Positions 53,852 through 62,292 of a DNA stretch of 64,000 bases are shown piece after piece (within the stretch, counting starts at the first letter, position 1; each line of letters begins with the position of its first letter). Both the position numbers and the translations under genes were made by a program. The DNA comes from Acidobacteriota bacterium (GTDB lineage: Bacteria > Acidobacteriota > Terriglobia > Terriglobales > Acidobacteriaceae), in contig QIAA01000043.1 in the NCBI GenBank assembly GCA_003224905.1, positions 22,194-86,193 of the forward strand, given 5' to 3'. Below the pieces are notes generated by a model. That model saw nothing but the letters and a program-made list of their open reading frames with translations, had not been told where the DNA came from and ran no database searches.

Positions 53852-56482
53852 ATGTCAGAAGCTCGGCCGGTGCTCCCCAGTTCCGTTCCAGGAGAGTCTC
53901 TTTCGGGTACGGTAGTTGGTCGCTTTCGCATCCTGGAACGTCTCGGGAGAGGGGGGATGGGCGAGGTCTACCGCGCCGAAGACACCAAACTGAAGCGCAC
54001 GGTTGCACTGAAACGCCTTGCCCCCGCCCTACGAGCTGATTCCGTTTACCGGCGCCGCTTTCAGGAGGAGGCCGAACGTGCCTCCCGCTTCAGCGATTCC
54101 CATGTTGCAGCCGTATACGACGTTCTCGAAGAACACGGCGAAATTTTTCTAGTACTGGAGTACGTAGAAGGCGAAACCCTGCGAAATCGTCTGCGCCGTC
54201 CCGTTTCGCTGGAAGAGTTCTTCACTATCGCCATACAGTGCGGGGAAGCCCTAAACGCCGCTCACCAGCGCGGTATCGTGCACTGCGATATCAAGCCGGA
54301 AAACATCATGCTCACCAAGTCCGGGCAGGTGAAGATTCTGGACTTCGGTGTCGCCAAGCATCTGCCGCGTTCCGACCAGAGCTCAACCATCGATCGCGCA
54401 GGCACCTTCGCGGGAACTCCAGCCTACATGTCGCCCGAAGTGCTGCTGGAGCACGCGCCCGACGGCCGCGCCGACGTGTTCTCGCTCGGGGTTGTGTTCT
54501 ACGAAATGCTCACACGGCAGCATCCGTTCCTGGCGAGTAGCTTTGTAGCCACCACAGATCGCATTCGCAAGGAGAACCCGGCCCCTATTCGCATCTTCAA
54601 TCCTGGGGTTCCAGACAGCCTGGAAGCTCTGGTCAGCAAGGCAATCGCGAAGGAACCGGGACAGCGTTACGCCAGCGGCGAAGAACTCGTCAAGGATTTG
54701 GCCCTGGTGCAGGCTGGGTTGACACCCACCACTTTGCAGCGCGTGACGCCGTTGGTCGTGCAGCCTGAACCAAAGAAGAAAATGTGGATTTTCGCCGCAA
54801 TCGTCGCCATTGTCATAGTGTGCGCGAGTGCAATCTATTGGCGGCTTTCGCTGCGACCGCAATCCGCCGCATGGAAATTTTCCACTCCGGTGCAACTGGC
54901 AATCCTCCCTTTTGCCCCGGCCTCTGAAGACCCGGGCGCGAAGGCCTTTGGCTACGGACTGACAGAAACGCTGGCAGCGAAACTCACTCAGTTAACCGAT
55001 GACTATCCGTTGCAGGTCGTTTCTCCAAGCGAAGCGCGCGCCGAGGGCGTCACCAGCATCGATCAGGCGCGCAAAGCATTTGGTGTCAGCTTGGTTTTGC
55101 AAGGCAGCCTGCAGGGTTCCGGCAATCAGATGCGCGTCACCTACAGCCTGGTGGACGCCAAGAGCATGCGCCAACTCCACGCGGACGCTGTGGACGCCAA
55201 TGTCGCAGACGCGTTCGCCGTCGAAGATCAGGTAGTTGATGGCGTCATCCGCATGCTCGGGCTGAAGGTCAAGAGCAGCGACCAGGTGGTTTTGGCCGCT
55301 CATGGAACCTCAGACCCCTCAGCGTACGATCAATACCTGCGAGGCCGCGGCTACCTGCTCGACTACCACAAGCACGAGAACATCGAGAGCGCGATCTCAG
55401 CCTTCAACCGCGCGCTCACACTCGATCCCAAGTATGCCGAAGCGTATGCCGGCGTCGGCAAGGCTTATTGGCTCGGTTACGAGGAAGGCGTGGGTGGCAG
55501 CGAGTGGATGGAGAAAGCCAAGTCAGCATGCAACCATGCCGCAACCAGTGCCCCGAAGCTGGCCGAAGCCTACACCTGCCTCGGGAGCGTATACCGCACA
55601 ACCGGAGAATACGAAAAAGCAGTTACGCAACTGCAGAAAGCAACTACTCTCGATCCCACCAGCGACGATGCTTTCCGCGGATTGGCCGAGGCTTTCCGGA
55701 AGCTGAATCGGCCCGCTGAGGCTGAGGCGACGTTCAAGAAGGCAATCAGCCTGCGGCCACAGTATTGGGCCGGCTACAGTTGGCTCGGGGTTCTCTATTG
55801 GCAGGAGGGCCGCTACGAGGACGCGGCGAAGGCATTCCAGGAGGTTATTAATTTGGCTCCGGACAATTTCCGGGGCTACTCGGACCTTGGCGGAATCTTT
55901 GTCCTACAAGCGCGCTACCAGGAAGCGATCGCGGTGCTAGAGAAATCCGCATCGATTCGGCCCACCGTGGAGGTCTACAACAATCTGGGCAATACCTGTT
56001 TCTCAATGCGAAAATTTGACCAAGCTGCTCACAATTTCGAAGAGGCATTGAAATTCGACAGAGGAAGTTGGCTCAGCTGGGGAAATCTTGGCGATGCGTA
56101 CTTCTGGATACCAGAGGAACGACAAAAGGCCACCAATGCTTACCTAGAAGCAGTTCGGCTGGCTGACGACAGGTTAAGGTTAAATTCACGCGACGGCCGC
56201 GTGTTAGCTTATCGCGCAACGTATTTGGCTATGTTAGATAAAAAGCCTGAAGCAATTGAATCCCTACAACGAGCAGTTTCTCTGTCGCTGAAGGACCCCG
56301 ACGTCGAGTTTCGAGCCGCATTGGTGTACAACCACTTTGGCGATATGGATCACACATTTCAGCATCTACGGAAAGCCCTGGCTATGGGCGCAACACCGGC
56401 CGCATTGCGTGACATGCCGGATTTCGATCATTTGCGTGCAGATCCGCAGTTTCAAGGTATACTACGCGGCGCTAAACAATGA
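53852..56482 (+). CDS. Membrane Ser/Thr protein kinase with FlgO-like domain and TPR repeats
   Basis: An 876-residue PknB-type protein. The kinase domain is at about residues 25-290: glycine loop LGRGGMGEVYRAEDT, ATP Lys in VALKRLAP, catalytic loop IVHCDIKPENIM, DFG in LDFGVAKHL, and SPEVLLEHAPDGRADVFSLG. The usual HRD is HCD, so this is a non-RD kinase that probably needs no activation-loop phosphorylation. One TM helix follows (WIFAAIVAIVIVCASAIYW, near 310-330). The outer part has a FlgO-like fold (LAILPFAPASEDPGAKAF, then LVLQGSLQGSGNQMRVTYSL) and about nine TPR-like repeats from residue 490. Input ligand unknown. Confidence 0.92.
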   Translation: MSEARPVLPSSVPGESLSGTVVGRFRILERLGRGGMGEVYRAEDTKLKRTVALKRLAPALRADSVYRRRFQEEAERASRFSDSHVAAVYDVLEEHGEIFLVLEYVEGETLRNRLRRPVSLEEFFTIAIQCGEALNAAHQRGIVHCDIKPENIMLTKSGQVKILDFGVAKHLPRSDQSSTIDRAGTFAGTPAYMSPEVLLEHAPDGRADVFSLGVVFYEMLTRQHPFLASSFVATTDRIRKENPAPIRIFNPGVPDSLEALVSKAIAKEPGQRYASGEELVKDLALVQAGLTPTTLQRVTPLVVQPEPKKKMWIFAAIVAIVIVCASAIYWRLSLRPQSAAWKFSTPVQLAILPFAPASEDPGAKAFGYGLTETLAAKLTQLTDDYPLQVVSPSEARAEGVTSIDQARKAFGVSLVLQGSLQGSGNQMRVTYSLVDAKSMRQLHADAVDANVADAFAVEDQVVDGVIRMLGLKVKSSDQVVLAAHGTSDPSAYDQYLRGRGYLLDYHKHENIESAISAFNRALTLDPKYAEAYAGVGKAYWLGYEEGVGGSEWMEKAKSACNHAATSAPKLAEAYTCLGSVYRTTGEYEKAVTQLQKATTLDPTSDDAFRGLAEAFRKLNRPAEAEATFKKAISLRPQYWAGYSWLGVLYWQEGRYEDAAKAFQEVINLAPDNFRGYSDLGGIFVLQARYQEAIAVLEKSASIRPTVEVYNNLGNTCFSMRKFDQAAHNFEEALKFDRGSWLSWGNLGDAYFWIPEERQKATNAYLEAVRLADDRLRLNSRDGRVLAYRATYLAMLDKKPEAIESLQRAVSLSLKDPDVEFRAALVYNHFGDMDHTFQHLRKALAMGATPAALRDMPDFDHLRADPQFQGILRGAKQ

Positions 56483-56527
56483 GGGGTGCTGAAAACACTG
56501 ACAGCAACAAACAAAAGGAGGTCGCAA

Positions 56528-56812
56528 ATGAAGCTCCCCGTACACATACGCCGTAACGGTGAGGTTGATAACGAATTGGTGAACGTAAGCAAATCTGAAG
56601 GGGACGAGCTCGTGTGGTATTCGACAGGCGATGAGTTCACCATTGAATTTCCAATCACCCCGTTTAACGACTATCGATTTGTCATTCCAGCTGGAGGAAG
56701 TAAGGGATCCGGTCCAGTCCGAACTGATGCGCCAGAAACGAAGTACTTCTACAATGTCACGAACACTGCCTTGGCCATGAGTGCGGATCCAGGGGTCGAC
56801 ATAAAACATTAA
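56528..56812 (+). CDS. Small beta-rich protein, intact copy of a tandem pair (94 aa)
   Basis: The start is ATG 56528, preceded by AAAAGGAGGTCGCAA, an ideal ribosome site; an ATG at 56486 is too close to the kinase stop. The protein is MKLPVHIRRNGEVDNELVNV followed by SKSEGDELVWYS, FTIEFPITPFND, FVIPAGGSKGSGPVRTDA and DPGVDIKH. The pattern resembles a small cupredoxin-like beta sandwich, without Cys or a clear metal-ligand set, and no signal peptide. It follows the kinase by 45 bases and is homologous to the broken copy at 57279-57589. Possibly a partner or substrate of the kinase (inference). Confidence 0.75.
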   Translation: MKLPVHIRRNGEVDNELVNVSKSEGDELVWYSTGDEFTIEFPITPFNDYRFVIPAGGSKGSGPVRTDAPETKYFYNVTNTALAMSADPGVDIKH

Positions 56813-57278
56813 CCAGTCGTGAACACAAAGCTTCTTTCTGGGCCGGGAAATGACTTGCCGGCCCTATATTTTCTGGTTCCAGCTCATCTGCTCACATCTT
56901 CACTGCTCCTGATTGTGCTTGTTCCGAATCCGGAACAGAAATTGAAATTAGTAGACTCGTGTCCGGCCAATGAATTATTAGACGGCTAATCCCGCAAGGT
57001 ACGGAATTCTCTACAGCTTAGATATTTCACGGCTCTCGTTTTGCACCGACTTGTTTCGTTTTCGGAACAACCCGACTGAATCCTACGATCTACAGCTTCG
57101 AGCCCTACGCTGATCCATCTCGCGTTGCGAGCTACTAACACGCCAGCGATTCGCCTTGGGGTTCAAATCCCTCCGCAAGTCTGGCTCATACTCGCGTAGT
57201 TTATCCGTCAGGTCTGCCTTTTCGTGTGAGGCTTCGGCCTCAATTCGCCAGGCGCACGCCTGACACGAAGGAGTTTCC
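56813..57278. other. Spacer between the two small paralogues
   Basis: About 466 bases. It begins with the terminator at 56840-56872. The rest is relatively AT-rich and contains no ORF with recognisable features or structured RNA that I could identify. Confidence 0.4.
56840..56872 (+). terminator. Intrinsic terminator after the kinase/small-protein unit
   Basis: A 7-bp stem GGGCCGG / CCGGCCC with an 11-base loop, followed by TATATTTTCT. It ends the kinase operon. Confidence 0.7.
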
Positions 57279-57589
57279 ATGAAAAAAGGATTCTGTTTAC
57301 GCTTTCCCTCCTGCTCTTGCTCGCCTGGAGACCTACAGCTAACGTCTCCGCGGCATAAATGTCAGCAAGTCTGCCGGTGATGAATTGGTGTGGTACTCGG
57401 AGGACGATCCATTCACCATCACTTTTCAGACCAGTCCATTTGCGAATTCAACGTTCCACGTGCCAGCCCGGTGGCAGCGTCAGTTCGGGTCCGGTGAGCA
57501 CGGGCGCAGGTGTAGGTCAGTACCAGTGTTTCATCAGTGACGACACTACTGGGCATGGTGGAGACCCCGGTGTAAATGTTAAGCCTTAA
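57279..57589 (+). pseudogene. Frameshifted second copy of the small beta-rich protein, with a signal peptide
   Basis: After GAAGGAG the ATG at 57279 runs into a poly-A tract. One base out of phase, the sequence reads a good signal peptide (RILFTLSLLLLLAWRPTANV) ending in a TAA. The body then reappears as NVSKSAGDELVWYS and DPFTITFQTSPFANSTFHVP, and after another shift as GGSVSSGPVSTGAG and GDPGVNVKP before a TAA. These blocks align with NVSKSEGDELVWYS, FTIEFPITPF, GGSKGSGPV and DPGVDIKH of the intact gene. At least two frame changes break it, the first in the homopolymer. It was probably an exported version of the family. Confidence 0.75.
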
Positions 57590-57613
57590 AGTGCAGGCGG
57601 AGACCAGCCATGC

Positions 57614-57638
57614 GGGCCGGAGTATCCGGCCCGTTTTC
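57614..57638 (+). terminator. Intrinsic terminator after the broken small-protein copy
   Basis: A 9-bp stem CGGGCCGGA / TCCGGCCCG with a 3-base loop followed by TTTTC. Its presence shows the broken copy was once a transcription unit. Confidence 0.75.
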
Positions 57639-57692
57639 GTCCGTACACCTTGTTGCCTGGAGCCTGAGGCCAAAAACTTGATTGGTAGAGTG

Positions 57693-57713
57693 TGGTAATC
57701 CCCTCTATTACCA
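57693..57713. promoter_or_regulatory. Operator-like palindrome TGGTAAT-N7-ATTACCA
   Basis: Two perfect 7-base half sites separated by 7 bases, 186 bases upstream of the beta-barrel gene. Spacing of half sites on one helical face suggests a dimeric regulator. No T-run follows, so it is not a terminator. Confidence 0.4.
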
Positions 57714-57898
57714 AAGGACAATGCCCGTATCTTCAGTTACTTGCCGACTTCCCATTCCTGATTTGGAATAGTCCTCGCACCTTGCCGAACCCGGCTTTTT
57801 ACCCCTGCTTCCGCAGCGGAGAGCCGTGCTCCTGGAGTGAATGACTCACTTCCCAAGGCGGGGAGGGGGTGCAAATTCAATCTGGAGGAGTGCAAAAC

Positions 57899-58414
57899 AT
57901 GCGTAAGCTTGTTGGCATCACCCTGATGTTCCTGCTGGCCTCGTTGGCGGTGGTGGCTCAGGAATATCCGAAAGCGGAAGTCTTCGGCGGTTATCAGTAC
58001 ACAAATTTTGACGGCCCCGGTGGCACGAATGGTTGGAATACCGCCGTGACCGGCAACCTGAACCATTGGTTTGGAGTAACCGGCGATTTCAGCGGCGCGT
58101 ACAAGTCTCAGTCCGGCGCTGATCTCCGCAACTACACCTATACCTTCGGTCCAACCCTGGCAGCACGGCAAATTCGCACTTTCACGCCGTTTGTCCATGG
58201 GCTGTTCGGCGGCTTTCACGAGTCAATCACCGCGGGTACCCTATCAGCCAGCGACAGCGGTTTCACTATGGCGTTTGGTGGCGGAGTTGACGCCAGCGTG
58301 AAGCAGCACTGGGGAATTCGCCTTGGCCAGTTCGACTGGTTGTCGTTCCGTTCCAATGGCAGCACGTCCAACAACAACTTCCGCTATTCCGCGGGACTTG
58401 TGCTCAAGTTCTAA
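57899..58414 (+). CDS. Outer-membrane beta-barrel protein (OmpA/OmpX-like, PF13505 type)
   Basis: A 171-residue protein; the start is ATG 57899 after CTGGAGGAGTGCAAAAC. A signal peptide (LVGITLMFLLASLAVVAQ) precedes about eight amphipathic strands with alternating aromatic residues (AEVFGGYQYTNFDG, YTYTFGPTLAARQIR, TPFVHGLFGGFHES, SGFTMAFGGGVDASV, HWGIRLGQFDWLSFRS, FRYSAGLVLKF). It ends in the C-terminal Phe needed for BAM insertion. It is a structural or adhesion-type porin of common Acidobacteriota type; no ligand is implied. A strong terminator follows. Confidence 0.88.
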   Translation: MRKLVGITLMFLLASLAVVAQEYPKAEVFGGYQYTNFDGPGGTNGWNTAVTGNLNHWFGVTGDFSGAYKSQSGADLRNYTYTFGPTLAARQIRTFTPFVHGLFGGFHESITAGTLSASDSGFTMAFGGGVDASVKQHWGIRLGQFDWLSFRSNGSTSNNNFRYSAGLVLKF

Positions 58415-58440
58415 CTGTTTTACTCCGGGGAAACGCGTTG

Positions 58441-58469
58441 GGGCGGCGTAATGCCGCCCTTTTTTTTTT
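58441..58469 (+). terminator. Intrinsic terminator after the beta-barrel gene
   Basis: A 7-bp stem GGGCGGC / GCCGCCC with a 5-base loop, followed by ten T residues. Confidence 0.92.
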
Positions 58470-58500
58470 ACAACAACGACCTTGCTCCCTGAGCAGCGCT

Positions 58501-58914
58501 TCACTCACCCATGACTTTGATAACCATCCTCTTGTCTCTCTGCCCGTCGAATTCAGCGTAGAAGATTCTCTGCCACGGCCCTAAGTCAAGCCTGCCGGAA
58601 GTAATGGGCACGATCACCTGATGATGGATCAGCAGCGCCTTTAAATGCGAATCGCCATTGTCTTCACCGGTTTCGTGATGCTTGTATTCTCTGCGAAACG
58701 GCGCCAGCTTCTCCAGCCATTGATCGATGTCTTCAATAAGCCCGCTCTCGTTGTCGTTTACATAGACTCCCGCGGTAATGTGCATGGCAGAAACCAGCAC
58801 CATGCCCTCTTTCACGCCGCTCTTCCTTACGATAGCTTCGATCTGCGGCGTGATGTGAATGTATTCGCGATGGCGTTTAGTGTGGAACGTCATGTATTCG
58901 GTGTGAGCTTTCAT
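58501..58914 (-). CDS. YjbQ/UPF0047 family protein
   Basis: A 137-residue protein of the YjbQ family, some members of which have secondary thiamine-phosphate synthase activity in vitro while the physiological role is unsettled. Signature residues: [20 protein letters not shown] with the conserved His, [20 protein letters not shown] with the HH pair, and [14 protein letters not shown]. Length is the family norm (about 135-140). It stands alone, divergent from the DUF2339 gene, with 77 bases between starts. Confidence 0.93.
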   Translation of the reverse strand: MKAHTEYMTFHTKRHREYIHITPQIEAIVRKSGVKEGMVLVSAMHITAGVYVNDNESGLIEDIDQWLEKLAPFRREYKHHETGEDNGDSHLKALLIHHQVIVPITSGRLDLGPWQRIFYAEFDGQRDKRMVIKVMGE

Positions 58915-58991
58915 TCGTCTTCTCGAAATTAGATGAAACCCAGTCCAGTTTCGCAGATAATGCTGGGGATTTCAGTTCCGCTGGGGGCGCG

Positions 58992-60842
58992 TTGGACCAT
59001 TCTCGCAATGAGCTGCAAGAACTGAGAGAACTTCTGCGCGAGCTCACCGCGCGTGTGTATCGCATCGAGCAAGCAGTGAAGCTGGAGCCGCCTACCACGG
59101 AGGCTACCGCAGTTCCGCCGACTCAGAAACCGGTTGCGTCGCCGGCGCCGGTTCCTTCAAAGCCGCCGGTTCCGCCGTATCCTGTCATACTGCCCCCCAG
59201 AACAACAGCGAGGGCATCTGACACCAACCTCGAATCTCGCATCGCCTCTCACTGGTTCAATCGCATAGGAATCGCCGCAGTTCTCATTGGTGTTTCCTAT
59301 TTCCTCAAATTCGCTTTCGACAACCAATGGATTGGTCCTTCGGGCCGAACTTCGATTGGCCTTCTTGCGGGTATCGCAGTCGTAGTCTGGAGCGAACGCT
59401 TTCGCAGCCGTGGCTACCGCATCTTTTCTTATTCATTGAAAGCTTTAGGTATTGGGGTTCTCTATCTGTCGCTATGGGGTGCTTTCCAGGTCTATCACCT
59501 GATACCCGCAGGAATCGCTTTCCTCTCGATGCTTGTTGTGACCGCAGCGACGGCGGCAATGGCCCTGGCTCAGGACACCGAGATCCTCGCCGCCTTCGCC
59601 ATGACTGGCGGATTCTCCACACCTTTGCTTCTGGCGACGGGACAGAATCGCGAATTGCAGCTCTTCACTTACGTGGCCATTCTGGACCTGGGCGCACTGG
59701 CGCTTGTCGTCTTCAAACCATGGCGCCGACTCTTGTTGCTGAGCTATGCCGGCACTCTTCTCCTTTATATAGGCTGGTACTCCGAGTTCTACAGCCGGAG
59801 CGAGCTTCGCCTGACGCTAGGTTTTGCGACATTATTCTTCGCCATCTATGCCATCGCCCCGCTGGTCGCACGCGACCCGGCAAATCAAAACGATCTCTTC
59901 ATTGCCGTGCCCTTGTTTCTGGCTTTTGTGAACGCAGGCGTTTACTTCTCCCAGATCTACATCATGCTGGAAGAAGTTAGTAAGACCTCAACCGCGTGGT
60001 TTGCTCTGGCCTTGTCCTCCGTTTATATCTTTCTCAGCCGTCAGGTTCGAGCCAGATCAGCCAGTCCACGGGTTTCGCAGACGCTTCATTTCCTCCACCT
60101 CGCCTTAGCCGTGGGTTTCATCACCATTGCAATCCCCATCCGTCTGGATGCGCACTGGATCACCATCGGCTGGTTTGTTGAGGCGGCTGTTTTGCTTTGG
60201 GTTGCAGCCCGGCTGCGATCGGATTTCCTGAACGCGTTTGCTATCGCTGCGTTATCGCTCGGGGTCGTCCGCCTGCTTGTCCTAGATAACTTCTACATAA
60301 CCACGCTCATCTTTAATGCCCGCATGGCGACCTTTGCCGTAGCGATTGCGGTGCTGGGACTAACGGCATGGTATGGTGCGGCCCGAACCGACGAAGCTGG
60401 AAGAGCAGTTTCCGCCGCCGCAGTCGTCTTGTTGAATATTCTGGCATGGGTCGCATTGAGCCGCGAGGTTTCGGACTATTTCTCACGCCAGATGTCTCCC
60501 AAGGGAGGACAGTGGACGGTGACCAACTGGGCCGATTATCGGCACGCGCAAATCGCCCGTGACTTTACTTACTCCGCCCTGTGGTTGTCCTATGGCGCCA
60601 TGCTGATGATCGTCGGCTTTTGGCGGCGCTCGGCATTTGTGCGCTGGCAGGCGCTGGTACTGATCGCTGTCACGACAGTAAAGGTATTCATCTATGACGT
60701 CGGGCAGCTCGATCGCGTCTACCGGATTCTGAGTTTCATTGTGCTGGGCGTTCTCCTGTTGGCAATTTCCTTCGTCTACCAGCGCGATTTACTGCGGCTT
60801 TCAACCCGTCGAAGGAGTGAGGAACGCCCCGCGGACGCATGA
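58992..60842 (+). CDS. DUF2339 family polytopic membrane protein
   Basis: A 616-residue protein read from TTG 58992. The N-terminus is a short coiled coil (LQELRELLRELTARVYRIEQ) and a Pro-rich linker, then the DUF2339 block starts with ESRIASHWFNRIGIAAVLIG and SYFLKFAFDNQWIGPSGRTS. About 15 or more TM helices follow to the C-terminus (VYRILSFIVLGVLLLAISFVYQ). Its function is unknown for the family. It overlaps the following DUF3999 gene by 4 bases; this pair is a recurring two-gene unit in bacteria. Confidence 0.9.
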   Translation: MDHSRNELQELRELLRELTARVYRIEQAVKLEPPTTEATAVPPTQKPVASPAPVPSKPPVPPYPVILPPRTTARASDTNLESRIASHWFNRIGIAAVLIGVSYFLKFAFDNQWIGPSGRTSIGLLAGIAVVVWSERFRSRGYRIFSYSLKALGIGVLYLSLWGAFQVYHLIPAGIAFLSMLVVTAATAAMALAQDTEILAAFAMTGGFSTPLLLATGQNRELQLFTYVAILDLGALALVVFKPWRRLLLLSYAGTLLLYIGWYSEFYSRSELRLTLGFATLFFAIYAIAPLVARDPANQNDLFIAVPLFLAFVNAGVYFSQIYIMLEEVSKTSTAWFALALSSVYIFLSRQVRARSASPRVSQTLHFLHLALAVGFITIAIPIRLDAHWITIGWFVEAAVLLWVAARLRSDFLNAFAIAALSLGVVRLLVLDNFYITTLIFNARMATFAVAIAVLGLTAWYGAARTDEAGRAVSAAAVVLLNILAWVALSREVSDYFSRQMSPKGGQWTVTNWADYRHAQIARDFTYSALWLSYGAMLMIVGFWRRSAFVRWQALVLIAVTTVKVFIYDVGQLDRVYRILSFIVLGVLLLAISFVYQRDLLRLSTRRRSEERPADA

Positions 60843-62077
60843 ACTACAACGTTTCGATTTTCGCGATTTTCACGGCGCTGGCCGCGCCCGCCGCCGATCC
60901 TGAGATTCCGTTCTTTACCAATCTCCGGGAAGTCAGAATCGCTGCGCCCGACCGTCAAAATTACTTCGTAGTAGACGAGGAAATCTGGCAGCACGCAAAT
61001 CCTGATCTATCTGACGTACGCCTCTACGACGGCAGTGCCCAGATCGGGTACGCGATCTCAGAGCAGCGGCCTGGAATGTCCAGTCAGGAGTCTGAAGCAA
61101 GAACCTTGAATCTCGGCAGCGTGGGCGGAAGCACTGAATTCGATCTCGATGTTGTGGATATCGCTGAGTACGATCGTATCCGTCTCAAGCTGGACACGAA
61201 AGACTTTGTGGCCACGGCATTTGTGAGCGGAAGCAATTCATTGGCCGACCGGCAAGGCACTCAGTTGGGCAGTACTTCACTCTACGACTTCACACGTGAG
61301 GCTCTGGGCTCCAACTCCGTACTTAAACTGCCGACGACCAGCTTCCGCTATCTCCATGTGCGCATTGCACCAGGAACAAGTATCCCGCCAAAGGACGTCA
61401 AAGCTGCGGCTGTCTACAACCTTCGAGAGCAGAAAGCCCGATGGACAAAATTTGGATCCTGCGGCACACCGAAGCAACTGAAGCGAAGCACCGTGACTGA
61501 CTGTGAAATTCCCGCGCGCGTTCCGTTCGATCGCATAGAGTTTCAAATTGCGCCACAGCAGGTGAATTTTCGTCGCATGGTGAGCGTAGAAATTGCGAAC
61601 GGGCAGCAGGTGGCAGCAGGTGAGATCACCCGTGTGCGAATCACCCGGGGTGGCACTTCGGTGACGTCAGAAGAGTTGACCGTGAATACTTCAGGAAGAC
61701 CGGACGGGCACTTCAGAGTCACCGTAGACAACGCGGATAATCCGCCGCTAAACATTACCGGCGTTCAACCGCTGTCCATCGAGCGGCGAGTGTACTTCGA
61801 TCCAGGTGGAAGAACCAATGCCAAGCTGTACTACGGTGATCCGAAGTTGTCAGGTCCCGTATACGACTACACCAAGTTCTTCAAAGCTGACCCGGCAGCT
61901 GCTGAGGCGGCACTTGGACCGGGCATGCACAATGCCGCCTACACGGGACGCCCCGATGATCGTCCATGGTCAGAACGCCACAAAGCGGTCTTGTGGGTTG
62001 CCATGCTGCTGGCAGTGGCAGTCCTGGCGGTGCTTGCTGTACGGGGATTCAAGTCTGAAACGGTGAAGGCATCCTGA
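60839..62077 (+). CDS. DUF3999 family protein, exported with C-terminal TM anchor
   Basis: A 412-residue protein whose ATG overlaps the DUF2339 stop (ATGA). A short N-terminal hydrophobic segment (NVSIFAIFTALAAPAADPE) is a likely signal. Beta-rich domains follow (REVRIAAPDRQNYFVVDEEI, SDVRLYDGSAQIGYAI, FRYLHVRIAPG, FRVTVDNADNPPLNITGVQP). It ends with one TM helix (AVLWVAMLLAVAVLAVLAV). The pattern is that of DUF3999 proteins, which accompany DUF2339 proteins. It probably sits in the periplasm beside its partner. The role is unknown. Confidence 0.88.
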   Translation: MNYNVSIFAIFTALAAPAADPEIPFFTNLREVRIAAPDRQNYFVVDEEIWQHANPDLSDVRLYDGSAQIGYAISEQRPGMSSQESEARTLNLGSVGGSTEFDLDVVDIAEYDRIRLKLDTKDFVATAFVSGSNSLADRQGTQLGSTSLYDFTREALGSNSVLKLPTTSFRYLHVRIAPGTSIPPKDVKAAAVYNLREQKARWTKFGSCGTPKQLKRSTVTDCEIPARVPFDRIEFQIAPQQVNFRRMVSVEIANGQQVAAGEITRVRITRGGTSVTSEELTVNTSGRPDGHFRVTVDNADNPPLNITGVQPLSIERRVYFDPGGRTNAKLYYGDPKLSGPVYDYTKFFKADPAAAEAALGPGMHNAAYTGRPDDRPWSERHKAVLWVAMLLAVAVLAVLAVRGFKSETVKAS

Positions 62078-62105
62078 CGACCTCCGGGATCGGCAAATCG
62101 GAGGT

Positions 62106-62136
62106 AAGCAAAAGCCCCGCTAGTCACGCGGGGCTT
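62106..62136 (-). terminator. Intrinsic terminator on the minus strand
   Basis: A 9-bp perfect stem AAGCCCCGC / GCGGGGCTT with a 7-base loop. On the minus strand it runs into TTTTGCTT. The plus-strand side lacks a T-run, though the hairpin could still slow the end of the DUF3999 transcript. Confidence 0.75.
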
Positions 62137-62170
62137 GGCAATAGCCAGTAGGTACACTGCCCGTCAAATC
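62108..62170 (-). ncRNA. Candidate short RNA between a TATAAT box and a terminator
   Basis: A perfect TATAAT on the minus strand (62182-62177) would start transcription near 62170, and the terminator at 62136-62106 would end it after about 60 bases. There is no ORF. The first half contains one arm of the inverted repeat. The -35 region is weak, so expression is uncertain. Confidence 0.3.
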
Positions 62171-62292
62171 AATGTCATTATAACAAACCAGAAACCGCGT
62201 CGAGTAAGCCGTGCGGAGGACGACGGACTCGAACCGTAATGGCTGACAAGGCCACTCGACTGCTTGACGGGCAGCGTCCAGTACCCACTGGC
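62144..62292. repeat. 149-bp element bounded by imperfect inverted repeats
   Basis: The left arm at 62144-62167 reads GCCAGTAGGTAC-ACTGCCCGTCAA. The right arm, on the other strand (62292-62264), reads GCCAGTGGGTAC-TGGACG-CTGCCCGTCAA. The arms are thus near-identical apart from a 5-base insertion and two substitutions. No clear target-site duplication flanks it. It could be a small non-autonomous mobile element or a rearranged duplication. Confidence 0.5.
62212..62256 (-). other. tRNA-like 3' fragment
   Basis: On the minus strand GGCCTTGTCAGCC resembles an anticodon arm, ACGGTTCGAGTCCGT is a T-arm with the invariant TTCGA loop, and GTCCTCCG looks like a 3' acceptor. No matching 5' acceptor GGAGGAC or D arm exists upstream and the variable loop is missing. 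It is therefore a remnant, not a functional tRNA; the closest general pattern is a tRNA-Asp 3' half. Confidence 0.35.

Larger units (their letters stand above)
57590..57898. other. Leader region of the beta-barrel gene
   Basis: About 309 bases holding a terminator (57614-57638) and a 7-7-7 palindrome (57693-57713). Just before the ATG is CTGGAGGAG. No ORF was recognised. Confidence 0.4.
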
